In this document: one piece after another, positions 1 to 9,999 of the stretch
Layout: each line of letters begins with the position of its first letter
Numbering within the stretch: the first letter of the stretch is position 1
Assembly: GCA_948099385.1 (NCBI GenBank)
Contig: CANUEZ040000193.1
Coordinates: 1,810,501 to 1,874,500 of the forward strand
DNA length: 64,000 nucleotides
Reading direction: 5' to 3'
Source of the DNA: Fasciola hepatica
Taxonomy: Eukaryota > Platyhelminthes > Trematoda > Plagiorchiida > Fasciolidae
The notes under the pieces: generated by a model
Told to the model about the DNA's origin: nothing
The model's database searches: none
What the model saw: only the letters and a program-made list of their open reading frames with translations
Position numbers and translations under genes: made by a program

Positions 1-837
1 GAGATTCATTTCAATCATGTTCACCACCAACCTGAGTTGAAAATCAAACGATTTTGAAAAAGATAATAAAACAAGAAGATCTGCGAAGACCCCAGTTTCG
101 GGCACCGGAGAACATCTGAATCCCAAAACGTTACCGGTGAACAATACTAATATATATACATAAGAGAGAATACAACCAATGAGCTGCATGACATCCCGAA
201 AGTCTATGACATCACCCAAGGTTGAGTCTATTCTTCGTGGTCTTCATGCAATTATGGTAAGAGAGAATTGGTCATCCTCCCAAATTCGAAATCTAACTGG
301 TATGGAAACAAGTTGTGGAGCTCAAATTCCCTTTCGAAATCACCTGAAGCACACGTTACAACCATTCATCTTGGTGAGCTTTACTGTTTTCTCAAGTAGG
401 TTGTCCCACTCGCTTATTCTATTGTGCCTTGAGTCTTTGTTCCTGAAAAGTACTGATGATACAATAAATGATTCTTATTCAGACATGAGAAATTGGTTTT
501 TATTTATTGCCAGAAAACTGACTAGTGAAACAGAATAACTGGTCTAACAATACCGACACGTCAATATTAGATTCGGTAGGTAAAAAACGAGCCAGCCCGT
601 TGACATACCGTGACTTAAAATCGACGTACTGGATTTCGTGGTACCACACATGAAACATAGATTCCAAATATGTTTGGGTTAAGTTTTATCAAGCTTTCAA
701 ACTAGATTTATATTGGGATTATCATACTACTCTGCTGTGTGACAAATATAAATCGCTTCAAAAACCAGCGGAACACCATTGTTGTCGTATTATGAAAACG
801 CTGGTTCTATCTGACTCATTCAGTTGAATTATGCCAA

Positions 838-972
838 TCAGCTGTTCTCTGTTTTAGCAAACCCTTTAAAATTGAGGCGCAACAGCCTGTTAAGATAAAC
901 AGAGCGCGATTCGGGGTCTTCAGATATCTGATTGTGATTTTCCATTGGATCCAACCAATATGATTTGAAAAA
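838..972 (-). CDS. Conserved reading frame with shared stop, copy A
   Basis: This 135-nt minus-strand frame aligns without any indel to 52173-52307 (+) in copy B, and both end in a stop at the same position, TGA here and TAA there. About 40 percent of residues are identical and many others conservative, including a shared HNQIS core. The frame is open upstream to about 1020 here and could join the signal-peptide exon (1122-1218) through a weak TA-rich acceptor near 1015. In copy B an in-frame stop lies seven codons upstream, so a shared exon structure is not clear. It may be an alternative or ancestral exon, or non-coding DNA that has kept an open frame by chance. Confidence 0.25.
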   Translation of the reverse strand, partial: FFKSYWLDPMENHNQISEDPESRSVYLNRLLRLNFKGFAKTENS

Positions 973-1121
973 ATTGCATACAATATGAAGAAAAGCTTCA
1001 ATAATTACTTCTATATACATATATATATATATAATGTATGTAAGGCATGTTACACGGTTGGTTTACATCAAGAGTGGTCCCAATGTTAACTTAGCTTGCA
1101 CAATAAACCAAGAGAACTCAC

Positions 1122-1218
1122 CGTTGTCACCATTCACGTTGGTCGAATAAAAACATATGAAGAGCCAAAAAATGAACCAGGCAATTATGTGATTCACACG
1201 ATACAGCAAGATGTCCAT
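1122..1218 (-). CDS. Signal-peptide first exon, copy A paralogue (partial gene)
   Basis: On the minus strand an ATG at 1218-1216 opens 32 codons plus one base, ending at a consensus GTGAGT donor (1121 downward). The peptide starts MDILL and has a long hydrophobic run rich in I, W, F and L, as in a signal peptide or signal anchor, then a polar NVNGDN end. The copy B exon at 51287-51383 has exactly the same length, no indels, the same start, the same donor and the same NGDN end, while many internal residues differ conservatively. Downstream exons corresponding to those of copy B would lie left of the window start. Function unknown. Confidence 0.5.
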
Positions 1219-1464
1219 GATGAAACTTCTGTTTGAACCCCGTCAAATTTGTCGAATGACTAGTGGAAACAATGCAAAGCTTCTCAAGCCTGTTTAACCG
1301 ATTGGTCACAGCTTGGTCAAATCAGTGATTCTAGACCGACAATGAGAAGACCAATGCAAGACGTACCCGTATATAGGCACAACACAGAAAGACATACAAA
1401 CCCAACTTGGAACGAGTTCGTCAGCGCGCAAACCAACCAAAAGTTTCAACGGGTACCGCGAAGG

Positions 1465-1493
1465 AGAGAGAGAGAGGGAGAGAGAGAGAGAGA
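1465..1493. repeat. GA-rich simple repeat
   Basis: A run of (GA)n with one GGGA interruption. Copy B has only a short GA-poor equivalent near 51040, so the expansion is specific to copy A. Confidence 0.9.
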
Positions 1494-2206
1494 TAAAGTT
1501 TGAATTGGTTGAAAATTAACAGGAGGGATTGATGAGATGAGAGACTAGGCTTGAAGTACATGATTCACTGTAATTTATGTTAGATTTCAACTTTACGGTT
1601 TGCTAACTCCTAGTAAAATCCTATCAATCATCACGAGACATACTTTATAGATTCACAACAAGAAACTCTTTTCAGGCGAAAGGGAAGCCCTTTTGCTGCT
1701 CAAGGATGACACATGTTGAAAATATAATATGATGTTTCAATATTTTGCTAGTGATGTGATCCATATTGAAGGTAGCTCTTATCATGTGTTGTGCAATACT
1801 ATACGGGTAAGGCGTTGATGCAACAGGAGCTTAAATAAATCACCTCCTACCCAATTCCCGAGAATTAATCGGGAATTTATTCGAACAGAAGCGCGTATTA
1901 GTGCATTCCTTTTAAATGGTTCTACGTTCAATTCAAGCCCAACACAGAGAGTGCTAAATTATTAGTAAAACTGGCCATCCGAATGAAGATTTGTTAAGTT
2001 TCTCACTTACAAACGTAACTGAAGACAAATCTCAACAAGTTTTCCAGCACGAAAATCTATCTTCGTAAGCTAACTACTTCTCTACTAAATTGATGCTTCT
2101 GTTCTGCCAATGAATTTTCTATCAGCTCAGATAGACCTTATTTTGAGCCGTTTTATATTTTCTGGCTAACAAAGCCAAACAAACTCCCAATTCATAGGAA
2201 CCATTG

Positions 2207-2272
2207 TAGGCACTAGAAGCCTGAATCGTATGTGATGGAAATCCACTTGCATTTATCCCATTGAAAGGTCGA
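2207..2272 (+). repeat. Diverged direct repeat, unit 1
   Basis: This shares the order of motifs with 2523-2587: GCACTAG, then ATGTGATGGAAATCC, then TTGCATTT and a final CATTGAAAGG-like end. The units are about 316 bases apart in the same orientation. Unit 2 contains the left arm of the inverted repeat around the tRNA-like core. Confidence 0.5.
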
Positions 2273-2522
2273 ACGCCGCAAATGGGAATAGAGACGTCAC
2301 ACTTCGCGTACTGGACAGAAATTCTACGGGATGAACTACCACGGTCCTGGCAGTCGGGTGTGAATATTCGATAATGGGAGAACCACTATTTTGATAAGAC
2401 ATAGCAGCTGTCCTAGTTTTAATCATTGAGTTAGACTGTTCGGTCTCTTCCCAATGGAACGAACACAACACAGACGAACGTGATCCACTGGACAATTTAA
2501 TATGTTCATAAAATGTATATTT

Positions 2523-2587
2523 GGCACTAGGTACCCGAGTCTCATGTAATGGAAAATCCGATTGCATTTTTCACATGGAAAAGTCAG
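2523..2587 (+). repeat. Diverged direct repeat, unit 2
   Basis: This is the partner of 2207-2272. The unit ends in the left arm of a perfect 16-bp inverted repeat. Confidence 0.5.
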
Positions 2588-2667
2588 CTGGTAGAGCATC
2601 TGCCCGGTATGTGGAGGGTAGCCAGTTCGATTTCGGCTCACGGCGTCCGAATTTTCCATGTGAAAAA
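2567..2667. repeat. tRNA-like core inside a perfect 16-bp inverted repeat
   Basis: The arms are 2567-2582 (TTTTTCACATGGAAAA) and 2652-2667, its exact reverse complement. The 69-base interior has a D-arm/A-box-like AGCTGGTAGAGCATCTG and a T-arm/B-box-like AGTTCGATTTCGGCT at tRNA spacing. The anticodon stem pairs badly and no acceptor stem forms with the flanks, so it is not an intact tRNA gene. It could be a tRNA-derived SINE head, or a tRNA pseudogene trapped in a small foldback element. Confidence 0.45.
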
Positions 2668-5288
2668 AGCAAGCGGGTTTTCCTATACAAAAAACTCCTA
2701 GTTATTCTTGATATATGATATTGTTGGCTCGGAGTAGGGAAAACTATGCGATTCAGGATCCAACTCGCATGCTATACACGAAATCACATTTTGATCAATC
2801 ACTGTTCATTTGTCCAGTGTACACTCTCATCATCACTCATGCATTTTCATATACGACGAAAACATTTGTCAACCTAGGATATTGATTATAATAGTACACT
2901 TCTGCATCATGTGACAGCAATTGACAAGGTAATGCCCACCAATCACATAGTTTATTGATCCATAAGTGTGCGCAGGTTTTTCTCCTTCATATTTCATGCT
3001 TATCAAACTGCCCTATTTTATTTATTAAAGAACGAGTACATTTCGGTGCTAGTTTGTGTGTCTTCTGATTTCATTTCGTGCATTTCTGTCTCCATAAACG
3101 CCCTGACATAATATTTACCCACACACCATTCAAATTGAGTACTGAATGGACATCCATCCCGTGCTCGAAATAGCCAAATGCATTTGGTTGTCGGCAGTCC
3201 AGGAAAGTTGACTTCTATGTGCAGTAAAAATGCCTATTTTTTGTTTACCTATAATCTGGACATCACACTTGAGGCTGTTCTAGTAATTAGAAATGTGTTA
3301 CCTATGAGAGCGATAGAAAACACCATGAATAATCATAAAACAACGCAAGGCCATTGGCTAATCCAGATTGTATCAACATCCCACTATGCACACGACCCAT
3401 ACTGGTTGAACTCTCGACATTCTCCTAGAGTGTCAGTTTCTCGTGTAACTCTACATACTTCGGCACTCATCGATTCATGTTCGGACGTTTTTGCCCGAAA
3501 TTGATCAGGCACGACATGCTGGTATCTCACAAAGCCCAAACTGCTTGACTATCGAGACAGTCTTTGTTGAATTGAAGGTTGTGAAGCAGCCAGCCTCAAA
3601 TTTGATAACGCCTTCTATAGAAGTCGATCATTTGCCAAGTAGTTTTGAGTCAGTGTCCGTTCGATGGAGAGTCGAAGAGAATGTCTTGATGGCATACATT
3701 CGGAAATTACCGGTGATTAGGCAAGTCAGGTTACTAAAGTAGTATAAGATGATGAAAGCTGGAATGATATCGGATAAGCAAACCGAAAATGGATAAGATT
3801 TTACTGTCGAGGATTTCCTCAGCTTGAAGAGCCTTGTAACTTGCACAGCGGCATAAAGATGACCGTGAACAACATGCGCAGATTAAAGTACCGCATTCCC
3901 TAGCAGCTTCGCGTGATGTACAACTGTTACCATTGCAACTGTGTTATCACTATTACTGAAGGATTGAAGGTTCTATAAGTTCTACTATAGAGTTCGGTAA
4001 TACTGGTGGAGATGCCACCGATATTAGCTTAGAAAGACCAAAGAACATACCATAGCTGTCCGAATGTGCACCAATCATCGTCGAAGTTAAACAGTGTTAA
4101 AGTTGGAGATTTGAAAATCATTACTGCTCGCCTCTGCCATCACACAGCAATGGCCCTTAGACATTGTTGAGCTGTGCATGACCCCGGGTCATCAATTCTT
4201 GTGGTTGGTCCTCATTTACACAATGGACCAGCTCATCCAACTAGGCGTATGTAAAGTGTCTTCTGGTGAGAGGACTGTGAGTGGGCGATATCACCCTATC
4301 TCCGCGTTAGCTGTGGTTGTGAGAAATAATTGCACCACTTGAGTTTGGGGGCGGTACACCAGTCAGCAGCCTTGATTTGGCGGGGTTGAGGGGCGAGACA
4401 GCTTTTGAGCAATGTCAATGTCATCACTCAGTGGTATGTTCGGATTTGTTAATGCACAGTTGAGTAAGGGAGCCCAAACTTGAGATTCCATTGAGAAAGG
4501 TTTGATCCAAAGTGCATTTCGCGTGCGACGTTCGCGACAGCTCGATATAACTGCTAGTTCTGATAACGGATATGGCTATTGCATCTGCCATGCCTATTTG
4601 CTGAACTCCTTTGTTGATCTTGCCCTAGGGAACTGTTCATTTATTTTATGGTCCATTATCTTAGTACCTCGTCGCCGATACATCTCATCATCTTTTCCAC
4701 GCACACACAAGTATACACACGAATGCGTCCAAGCACAAATACAAACCCAGGCTAGCCCTACACCTGTGACATTTTGGTCAGGCATGACTCATGTTACCTC
4801 CGAACAATGGCTTAACCACTGATCGCTTGAGTAATCTGGACCGACTTTGTCCCACAGAACATCCAACACTGAGTTTTATCCAATACTTGAATGATGTTGA
4901 ACAAAGTTAGAATGTGGTACGCCTATTTTACCCGATTGCTCGATGTTGTTTTAAGGTATTCAAACAAGTGAATAGTAATTAAGGTCACTGTTGAATAACA
5001 AACCCACAATTGAGTTTGGCTTTTCCACTTCTGAAAGTAAAGCAGAATTACGATACCGTTGTCTGCCGTTACGTACCGTAGTAGACGGAACAACGCCGAT
5101 TTTTGAGCAAAATTCTGCTCCGAAAAACTAAAACCCATGACCTTTTACATGAAGAGTGCGAAAGTTGGTAGTCCGCATCGACTGGTGATATCTGGTGGGT
5201 GTTCAGATATTTCCTTTGATAAAGTCCAGAAAAGGAGTCGAAATCATTCTCATGAAAAACAAATGAATATAGACGAAAACAGGGAAAC

Positions 5289-5291
<3 letters not shown>

Positions 5292-5368
<77 letters not shown>
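5292..5368. repeat. (TA)n microsatellite, copy A
   Basis: About 77 bases of uninterrupted TA. It lies between the same flanking blocks as the array at 48726-48781 in copy B, so the array position predates the duplication. Open frames of repeated Y-I through it are artefacts. Confidence 0.95.
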
Positions 5369-5370
<2 letters not shown>

Positions 5371-5639
5371 GAACGAATATCTACCGACCAATCTAATTGT
5401 CGACTGCAGCCGCTCACTTTCAGTTAGCCAAACACAATCTCCGTCTACTGTGTCCGTTCCCGACAACAGAATAGCGATGACACAAAACGCTCCGTTCCTT
5501 TTCTGAAACAATTCAAAATCTTGAAATATACAAACGATTGAAACGATGATTTTATTCAGTCTGGGATCACTGTTCATGAGCATACCAGGGCAGATGGCTC
5601 TAGATGGGATCCGAAGCCCAATAGAAACGACTCCAGTCT

Positions 5640-5985
5640 ACAAGAGAGAACAATGCTATAAACGAAGAACTCATTTTATTTGGTGGATCTACACCTGAAA
5701 TCCTATTTCCAATTGAGTGAAAAACAAATACTAGGCTTGCCAATGGGATCGACAATTTCTGGTCTCCTTTCAGATGCAGTCATGAAACAATCTGAAGTCT
5801 AGGCAATCGAAAATATTAGACCTAACCTGTGGATCATGTATATGGACGACACGTTTGTGATACTCGAATAGTCTCAACTAGATCGATTCCATCAATATAC
5901 GGACTCTATAATTCCCGAAATAAAATTCACAGGGGAAGAGGAATGCAAAGTAAGACTGCTGTCAATTGGTGTTTAACCTACCATG
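5640..5985 (+). pseudogene. Penelope-like element reverse transcriptase, broken fragment
   Basis: Translating + around 5700-5950 gives a PLE-type fingers/palm segment: a LGLPMGSTISGL motif (RT motif B region), then the catalytic YMDDTFVI box at 5839-5856, then FHQYTDSIIPEIKFTGEEE, which is the usual PLE continuation. Stop codons interrupt it (one between the two motifs, one just after the catalytic box) and no N-terminal RT or GIY-YIG part is attached. It starts just after the end of duplicated copy A and abuts the 3' end of the minus-strand LINE at 6046, so two relics meet back to back. In PLEs this enzyme copies element RNA at exposed DNA ends. Family call confident; activity lost. Confidence 0.75.
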
Positions 5986-6045
5986 CCTTTTCCACGAACT
6001 CAGTTTTCAAGCTTCAAATTTTCGGAATAAGAGGCAGTCGGACAC

Positions 6046-6285
6046 TTATTTTATGAGCCTCATCACCTTCCACTCTTGGCTGTGGCTCTGAGATAGCGAT
6101 TCATGCCAGCGCTTCATCAAACGTGCGTCCAGTTTCTTTTTGAAACGTTGGTAGTTCCCCTCTTTCAACACGTCAGCTGACAGTGAGTTCCATAGATTGC
6201 TTGCCCTCCTGGAAAGAGGGTAGACCAAGTGTAGCCCAGTCAACTGCAGCCTCACGAGCGTCGTCGAGTAACCCCTTGTGCGCAA
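6046..6285 (-). pseudogene. LINE reverse transcriptase C-terminal fragment
   Basis: Eighty codons ending at the LINE 3' end. The segment with RRASNLWNSLSADVL and FKKKLDARL is the standard end of CR1/Jockey proteins. It reads back into an RRVRGDLIGIRRILR-like segment in another frame near 6380, the normal upstream neighbour. Confidence 0.85.
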
Positions 6286-6554
6286 GTGACCGCGCCGGGT
6301 AAATCCACCCGCAACTCGGCACCCATTCCGACTCTGAGTATTCGTCTGATGCCTATCAGGTCACCTCGCACTCTTCGATACCCTTCCGGAGGCAGGCTGG
6401 ATAACTCCAGCCGCCTGTCATAATTTATCCCTCGAAGTCAAACAACGAGACGAATGGTGGCTTGCTGCACCCGTTCCGGCCTCGCAAGTTTGGAAGCCGT
6501 GCAGGGGACTGTTTCATCTCCCTCATACTCCAGTTATAGAAGGACGTGTGGGGT

Positions 6555-6977
6555 TTACAGGAATTTGAGAGAAACATAAGGTTGCTTTCCAACCCTCCGA
6601 TGGATGGTGCTATAGATGCTCCAAGCCGAGACACACACATTTTCAGAGTGATTGAGGGTTTTGAGCATAGATGACACTTTCTCTCCCAGGTCTCTTTCAC
6701 TGATGGACACTCGAAGAGTAGCTCCTTGAGAAGGGTTGGTTTCCTCAGGCCTCGGTCTTTCTAGTTGTAGTTCAGCATCTTTTTCGACGTTGATTGGGAG
6801 AGCCCACACTTTAGACCACTGCGTTAGAGTATCCAAGTCCGCGTGTAGTGCCTCGTAATCCGCCGAAACTTTGATCACACGCCAGACTTTGAGATCGTCA
6901 GCATAGGCTAGACAAGGAGACACCAGTAGCTGTGGCAAGTCGTTGATGAACGCCATGAACAGCAATGGGCCTAACAC
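6555..6977 (-). pseudogene. LINE reverse transcriptase palm fragment with YADD
   Basis: This is the longest open piece of the LINE at 6046-8600, 140 codons. It starts inside the GSVLGPLLF motif, has FINDLP and then LAYADDLKVW with both catalytic aspartates intact, and continues through a thumb-like segment (TQWSKVWALPINVEKD) before frame is lost. The upstream RT-A motif is in another frame, so no complete enzyme can be read. Confidence 0.9.
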
Positions 6978-8599
6978 CGAGCCTTGTGGTTCTCTGTTGG
7001 AGGCCTCATGCCACTCAGATTATGATGAAGGAACTTTCACAGAGAACGACCTCCCAATCAGGAAGTCTTCCATCCACTTGAATAATCATTCAATTCAACT
7101 TATGGATCAAGCTGTTGTGCGGCGCTTTTCGGAAGTCAGCGTAGATAACTTTGATAACTTCCGTAAAGTGGCCCTCCGCCATAGCCTGTGCCCGATGTTT
7201 ACGCGCTAGTTTGACAGACAGGATCGGCATTTTCAGGAACCAAGACGCTGGTGGTTGAGACGCTCATGAAAATCGAATTGTTGTTTCAGTTGCATCGAAA
7301 CTAGGTTTTTTCATAATCTTTCCGACCACACACGTGAGACTAACTGGACGGTTAATTGCAGCTATGGCCTTTCTGTCGCCTTTGAACATCAGGATGATAA
7401 CGGCTTTTCCGCATTAGGATGATAGTTCACCTCGTTCCATCGAGTTGGTAAACGTTTCCATAAGTTGAGGCGTGATAATCTCGGCTAGTTCCCGAGGGAC
7501 TAACGGATGGATCCAACCCGGACAAGAAGACGCGTGTGGCCGGAGCCCTCGCAGAGCATCGACAACCTCTGGGAGGCTGGGATGAGAATGATCCCTCCGT
7601 GGCATAAATGTCAACATCGTGTATTGCCAATAGTACTGCTTCATCGCAATCGGAGTCCGCGATGACTAAATAGTGTAGCAGTGTTGGGAGAAATGAGCGA
7701 CGCAGATCCTCGTTCGAAAGTACGCAGACAGCGTTTTCGGTGCTGAAACGGCATCGGCCCCTAGTCGCTCTTCCTAATCGCATCTCTTTGTAGTGTTCAG
7801 TGTCAGACAACAATTTCAGATATGTTTGTACCCGTCGTATTCCGTGCTGGAGAACGGAAAATCTGGCCAAGCTCGGCTTTTTTTTTCTCAGCTGACTACG
7901 TAGTCTTTTGTCCAACCATGGGGGTCCTTTAACATGATTTCTTCACCAGTGTGGAGGTGCAAACAAACCCACTAATGCAGTTATTTCCAATTTAAAGGAA
8001 CTTCAGATTTCATACATTTCATCACCAACGATCGAAACCAATGGCAGGGCACCAGCAGCTTCGTTCATTCCAACAAGTGTATACACCACACGTTCAGTCT
8101 GTACTGCGGTTTCTGGTGAACAAACGCACCGAGACTGCAATAGATTCCTAGCATCGCGTGGTCACTAGAGCCCAAAGGCGACAGAAGATCACTAGGTCAA
8201 AAATGGATACCTGATCCGCCTGATTCTTGGTCCATTTTTGCACATGCTGACGCAAAGCAAGGTCACATCCTGTTTCTCACTGACAACGAGTGAACCTGTC
8301 AGCGGAATTTCTGCGGCTGTTCAATACTCAGTCAATATGAGGAGCGTTTAGGTCACCCAGAAACAGATAATAGCCGTCTGTCGCCCAGTGGCGCAATAAA
8401 TCCAGAAAACCTTGCAAATCGGCCGCCGGAGTAAAATAGATGATCGCAAGCATCATGTAGCCACTGTTGGAGAGTTTCATTCTGCACAAGAGTGCCTCAC
8501 CGTACCCATATTGGTCAACATGGACATGAAATAGGTGTACGGGTACTCAAAGTTTCACGTGCAAGGCAACATCCCCTCTATCTATGGTACAAATTCGAC

Positions 8600-9230
8600 A
8601 TACATAAAACAGTTCGTCTGACAATTTTCATCCTAACAACATACATTCTACCATGATCCTTGTCTTTTGGACTCACCAGGCGGTTACTTCACATACGCAT
8701 ACAAGGCACTCGCACACATCGATCCACGCCATGCACCTTGTGACTTTGTTGTGCTTTTGGGTTTGTTATGACCTCCTTTCGACCCACGGTAGAGCCTGTG
8801 TGGCTACATTCACTCCATGTGAATTCCTACCCCCTTCTCTGATTGGACGGAATTTCTCGTCAGTGTGATTCTCTGCTGAGTGTTCATGTCTCCGCTAACC
8901 AGTGAGCATCTCTCGGCAGCCATAGCTGATATCAAGCCATTGGGCTGCAGTTTTCCAAAGCTAATCATTGTATCTGTTGTGGAATTGAGTGAACTGGGAA
9001 TTCCCCCGAAGACTCAAAGATTTGAGGTTTGCAATTATTCCGTTCGTTTTCATCGAATCCCATTTCAAGGTACTGCACTAAATAACTTGGATAGTCGGAA
9101 TTCGTTTTCCGGGGTTTGCACGTCACTTCGTGTAAGCCCACATTCATTTCACATTTAGGTCTTGGCACTCTGGTCATGAGATAAGCAGATGGAAGCATAG
9201 AAGCAACAGTCTACCAGAAATTGACGATAA
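8600..9230. other. Unassigned stretch between relics
   Basis: No protein domain, RNA or clear repeat was recognised. Open frames on both strands lack recognisable motifs and overlap each other. Confidence 0.4.
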
Positions 9231-9990
9231 TGGACCGAATATCTTGATACAGATGCAACCACGGAAAATGTCACCCAAAAAAGCTATGTGCACACCCAGT
9301 TCTACCGGGTCAACACATATTCCAGCTCCTCCGAGCCCTGGAAAACGGCTGCTCAGTGACGTTTACAGACTCCAATATTCGAGATAGTGCAAAAAGTAAC
9401 AAACGGAGTTAAGGGAAAAACAGCTTGGAAAGCATAGTTAAGCTACCATACATACGACGAGCATCAGAGATCGTAGATCGAATGCCAAAACCACTGGATA
9501 TCAAAGTTGCCGAATAACCCGTCAGCACCCCGAGGACCATGTGGACCACCACGAGCAATCAGGAGTGGTGAACGCCATTCTATGCCCGGGATGTGATAGG
9601 CAAAACATAAGTGAGACAGGCAAACATTTACGCATTAGCCCACGTGAACAAAATTTAACTTGAGGGGCCGTCGATCCACACAGAGAATAAGAATCCCTAC
9701 CTGAAAGCGGGTCATGAGGCCCGAATTGATATCGCAGGAGTAGCCGCCTCATTGACGAAAGAGAGAGAGCTGATCCTCGAAGCCTTCCTTTCGGTCAGCT
9801 CGTTCAATCGACTCGTCAAAATTGATAACACTAAGTGATCTTGGCAAAATCTGTACCGAACAAACGGGAAACGGACAGACGAGTAGCGCACCAAAAACAC
9901 GCGAAACCTGTTATCCCATTCACACACTCATTCAGTCACGTTTAACGACGAATCCTAGCTTGGGTCGAAAAGTCGTGACGTCAAACGCGG
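9230..9990 (+). pseudogene. Penelope-like element C-terminus (connector + GIY-YIG) and 3' tail
   Basis: Reading + with frame changes gives PLE landmarks in order: a connector with LPYIRRASEIVDRMPKPLDI (about 9450-9505), a GIY-YIG entry with SGVVNAILCPGCDRQ and SETGKHL (9560-9630, the second Cys pair at 9583-9597), a late segment with KAGHE (about 9705), and the C-terminal SFNRLVKID (about 9800). The GIY and YIG signature tyrosines and glycines are largely decayed. The 3' tail from about 9800 to 9990 is shared with 48788-48985 and holds a hammerhead-like motif. GIY-YIG cuts target DNA in PLEs. It is a separate subfamily from the copy at 20205-20880, judging by the connector and cysteine pattern. 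Confidence 0.72.
9939..9987 (+). ncRNA. Degenerate hammerhead-ribozyme-like motif in PLE tail
   Basis: Stem I is CGTTT paired with AAACG. Between them come C-GACGA (a CUGANGA box missing the U), stem II ATCC-loop-GGGT, then CGAAA, a short stem III (GTC/GAC) and a GTC cleavage triplet right before AAACG. The 48930-48975 copy keeps the same layout with a different one-base loss in the first box (CCGCGA), so both can derive from CUGACGA. Hammerheads are known in PLE terminal repeats. Both copies here look inactive. Confidence 0.45.
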
Positions 9991-9999
9991 AACAGGAGC

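Larger units (their letters stand above)
1640..3870. other. 2.2-kb insertion inside copy A; no gene recognised
   Basis: In copy B the flanking homologous sequences are adjacent (near 50900), so this stretch was inserted in copy A or lost from copy B. It holds a diverged direct repeat (2207-2272 and 2523-2587) and a tRNA-like core inside a perfect inverted repeat (2567-2667). A short palindrome with TTCCCG/CGGGAA arms lies near 1855-1880. The small open frames look like chance. Confidence 0.6.
1..5600 (+). repeat. Large inverted duplicated block, copy A (left)
   Basis: This stretch matches the reverse complement of 48540-53100 across coding and non-coding sequence. Anchors that can be read by eye include 1-540 with 53090-52560, 620-1000 with 52505-52170, 1120-1640 with 51380-50930, 3870-4800 with 50900-49960, 4807-5290 with 49450-48990 and 5400-5600 with 48727-48540. 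Similarity looks like roughly 70-80 percent with many small indels. Copy A carries an extra 2.2 kb at about 1640-3870 and lacks about 650 bases found at 51400-52080. Two (TA)n tracts sit at matching places in both copies. The block runs off the left window edge. It could be a segmental duplication or two copies of a very large repeat; a conserved signal-peptide exon with its splice donor favours a gene-bearing duplication. Confidence 0.85.
6046..8600 (-). mobile_element. CR1/Jockey-type LINE relic (endonuclease + reverse transcriptase)
   Basis: The minus strand gives, in order, an EEP endonuclease half (8585-8330, with an AIIYFTPAAD-like segment and GDLNAPHID), a linker like KPWLDKRLRSQLRKK near 7900, RT entry (AVIILMFKGDRKA..INRPVSLTCVVGKI, 7410-7300), RT-A (VIYADFRKA, about 7160), RT-B (PQGSVLGPLLF, about 6990), the catalytic YADD at 6905-6894, and a C-terminal end with RASNLWNSLSADV (about 6200). 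Several frameshifts and stops split it. The 5' end (start of the endonuclease and any ORF1) is missing, typical of 5' truncation during target-primed insertion. The order with no RNase H and the WNSLP-like end fit CR1/Jockey rather than RTE. Confidence 0.92.

Noticed and set aside
179..538. 119-codon plus frame in copy A, similar to the minus frame at 52561-52809
   Set aside because: The similarity follows from the overall duplication; alignment of the frames needs shifts and the opposite strand carries the gene model.
5137..5427. Open frames of repeated Tyr-Ile through TA arrays here and at 13146-13536, 16968-17331, 44920-45138 and 48612-48949
   Set aside because: They are translations of (TA)n microsatellites and carry no coding information, although short unique ends exist.
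5203..5583. Peptide around DTVDGDCVWL (minus) matching DTIDGECFWL at 48616-48801 (plus)
   Set aside because: A one-base indel between copies breaks the shared frame on one side, so this is repeat DNA, not a conserved exon.
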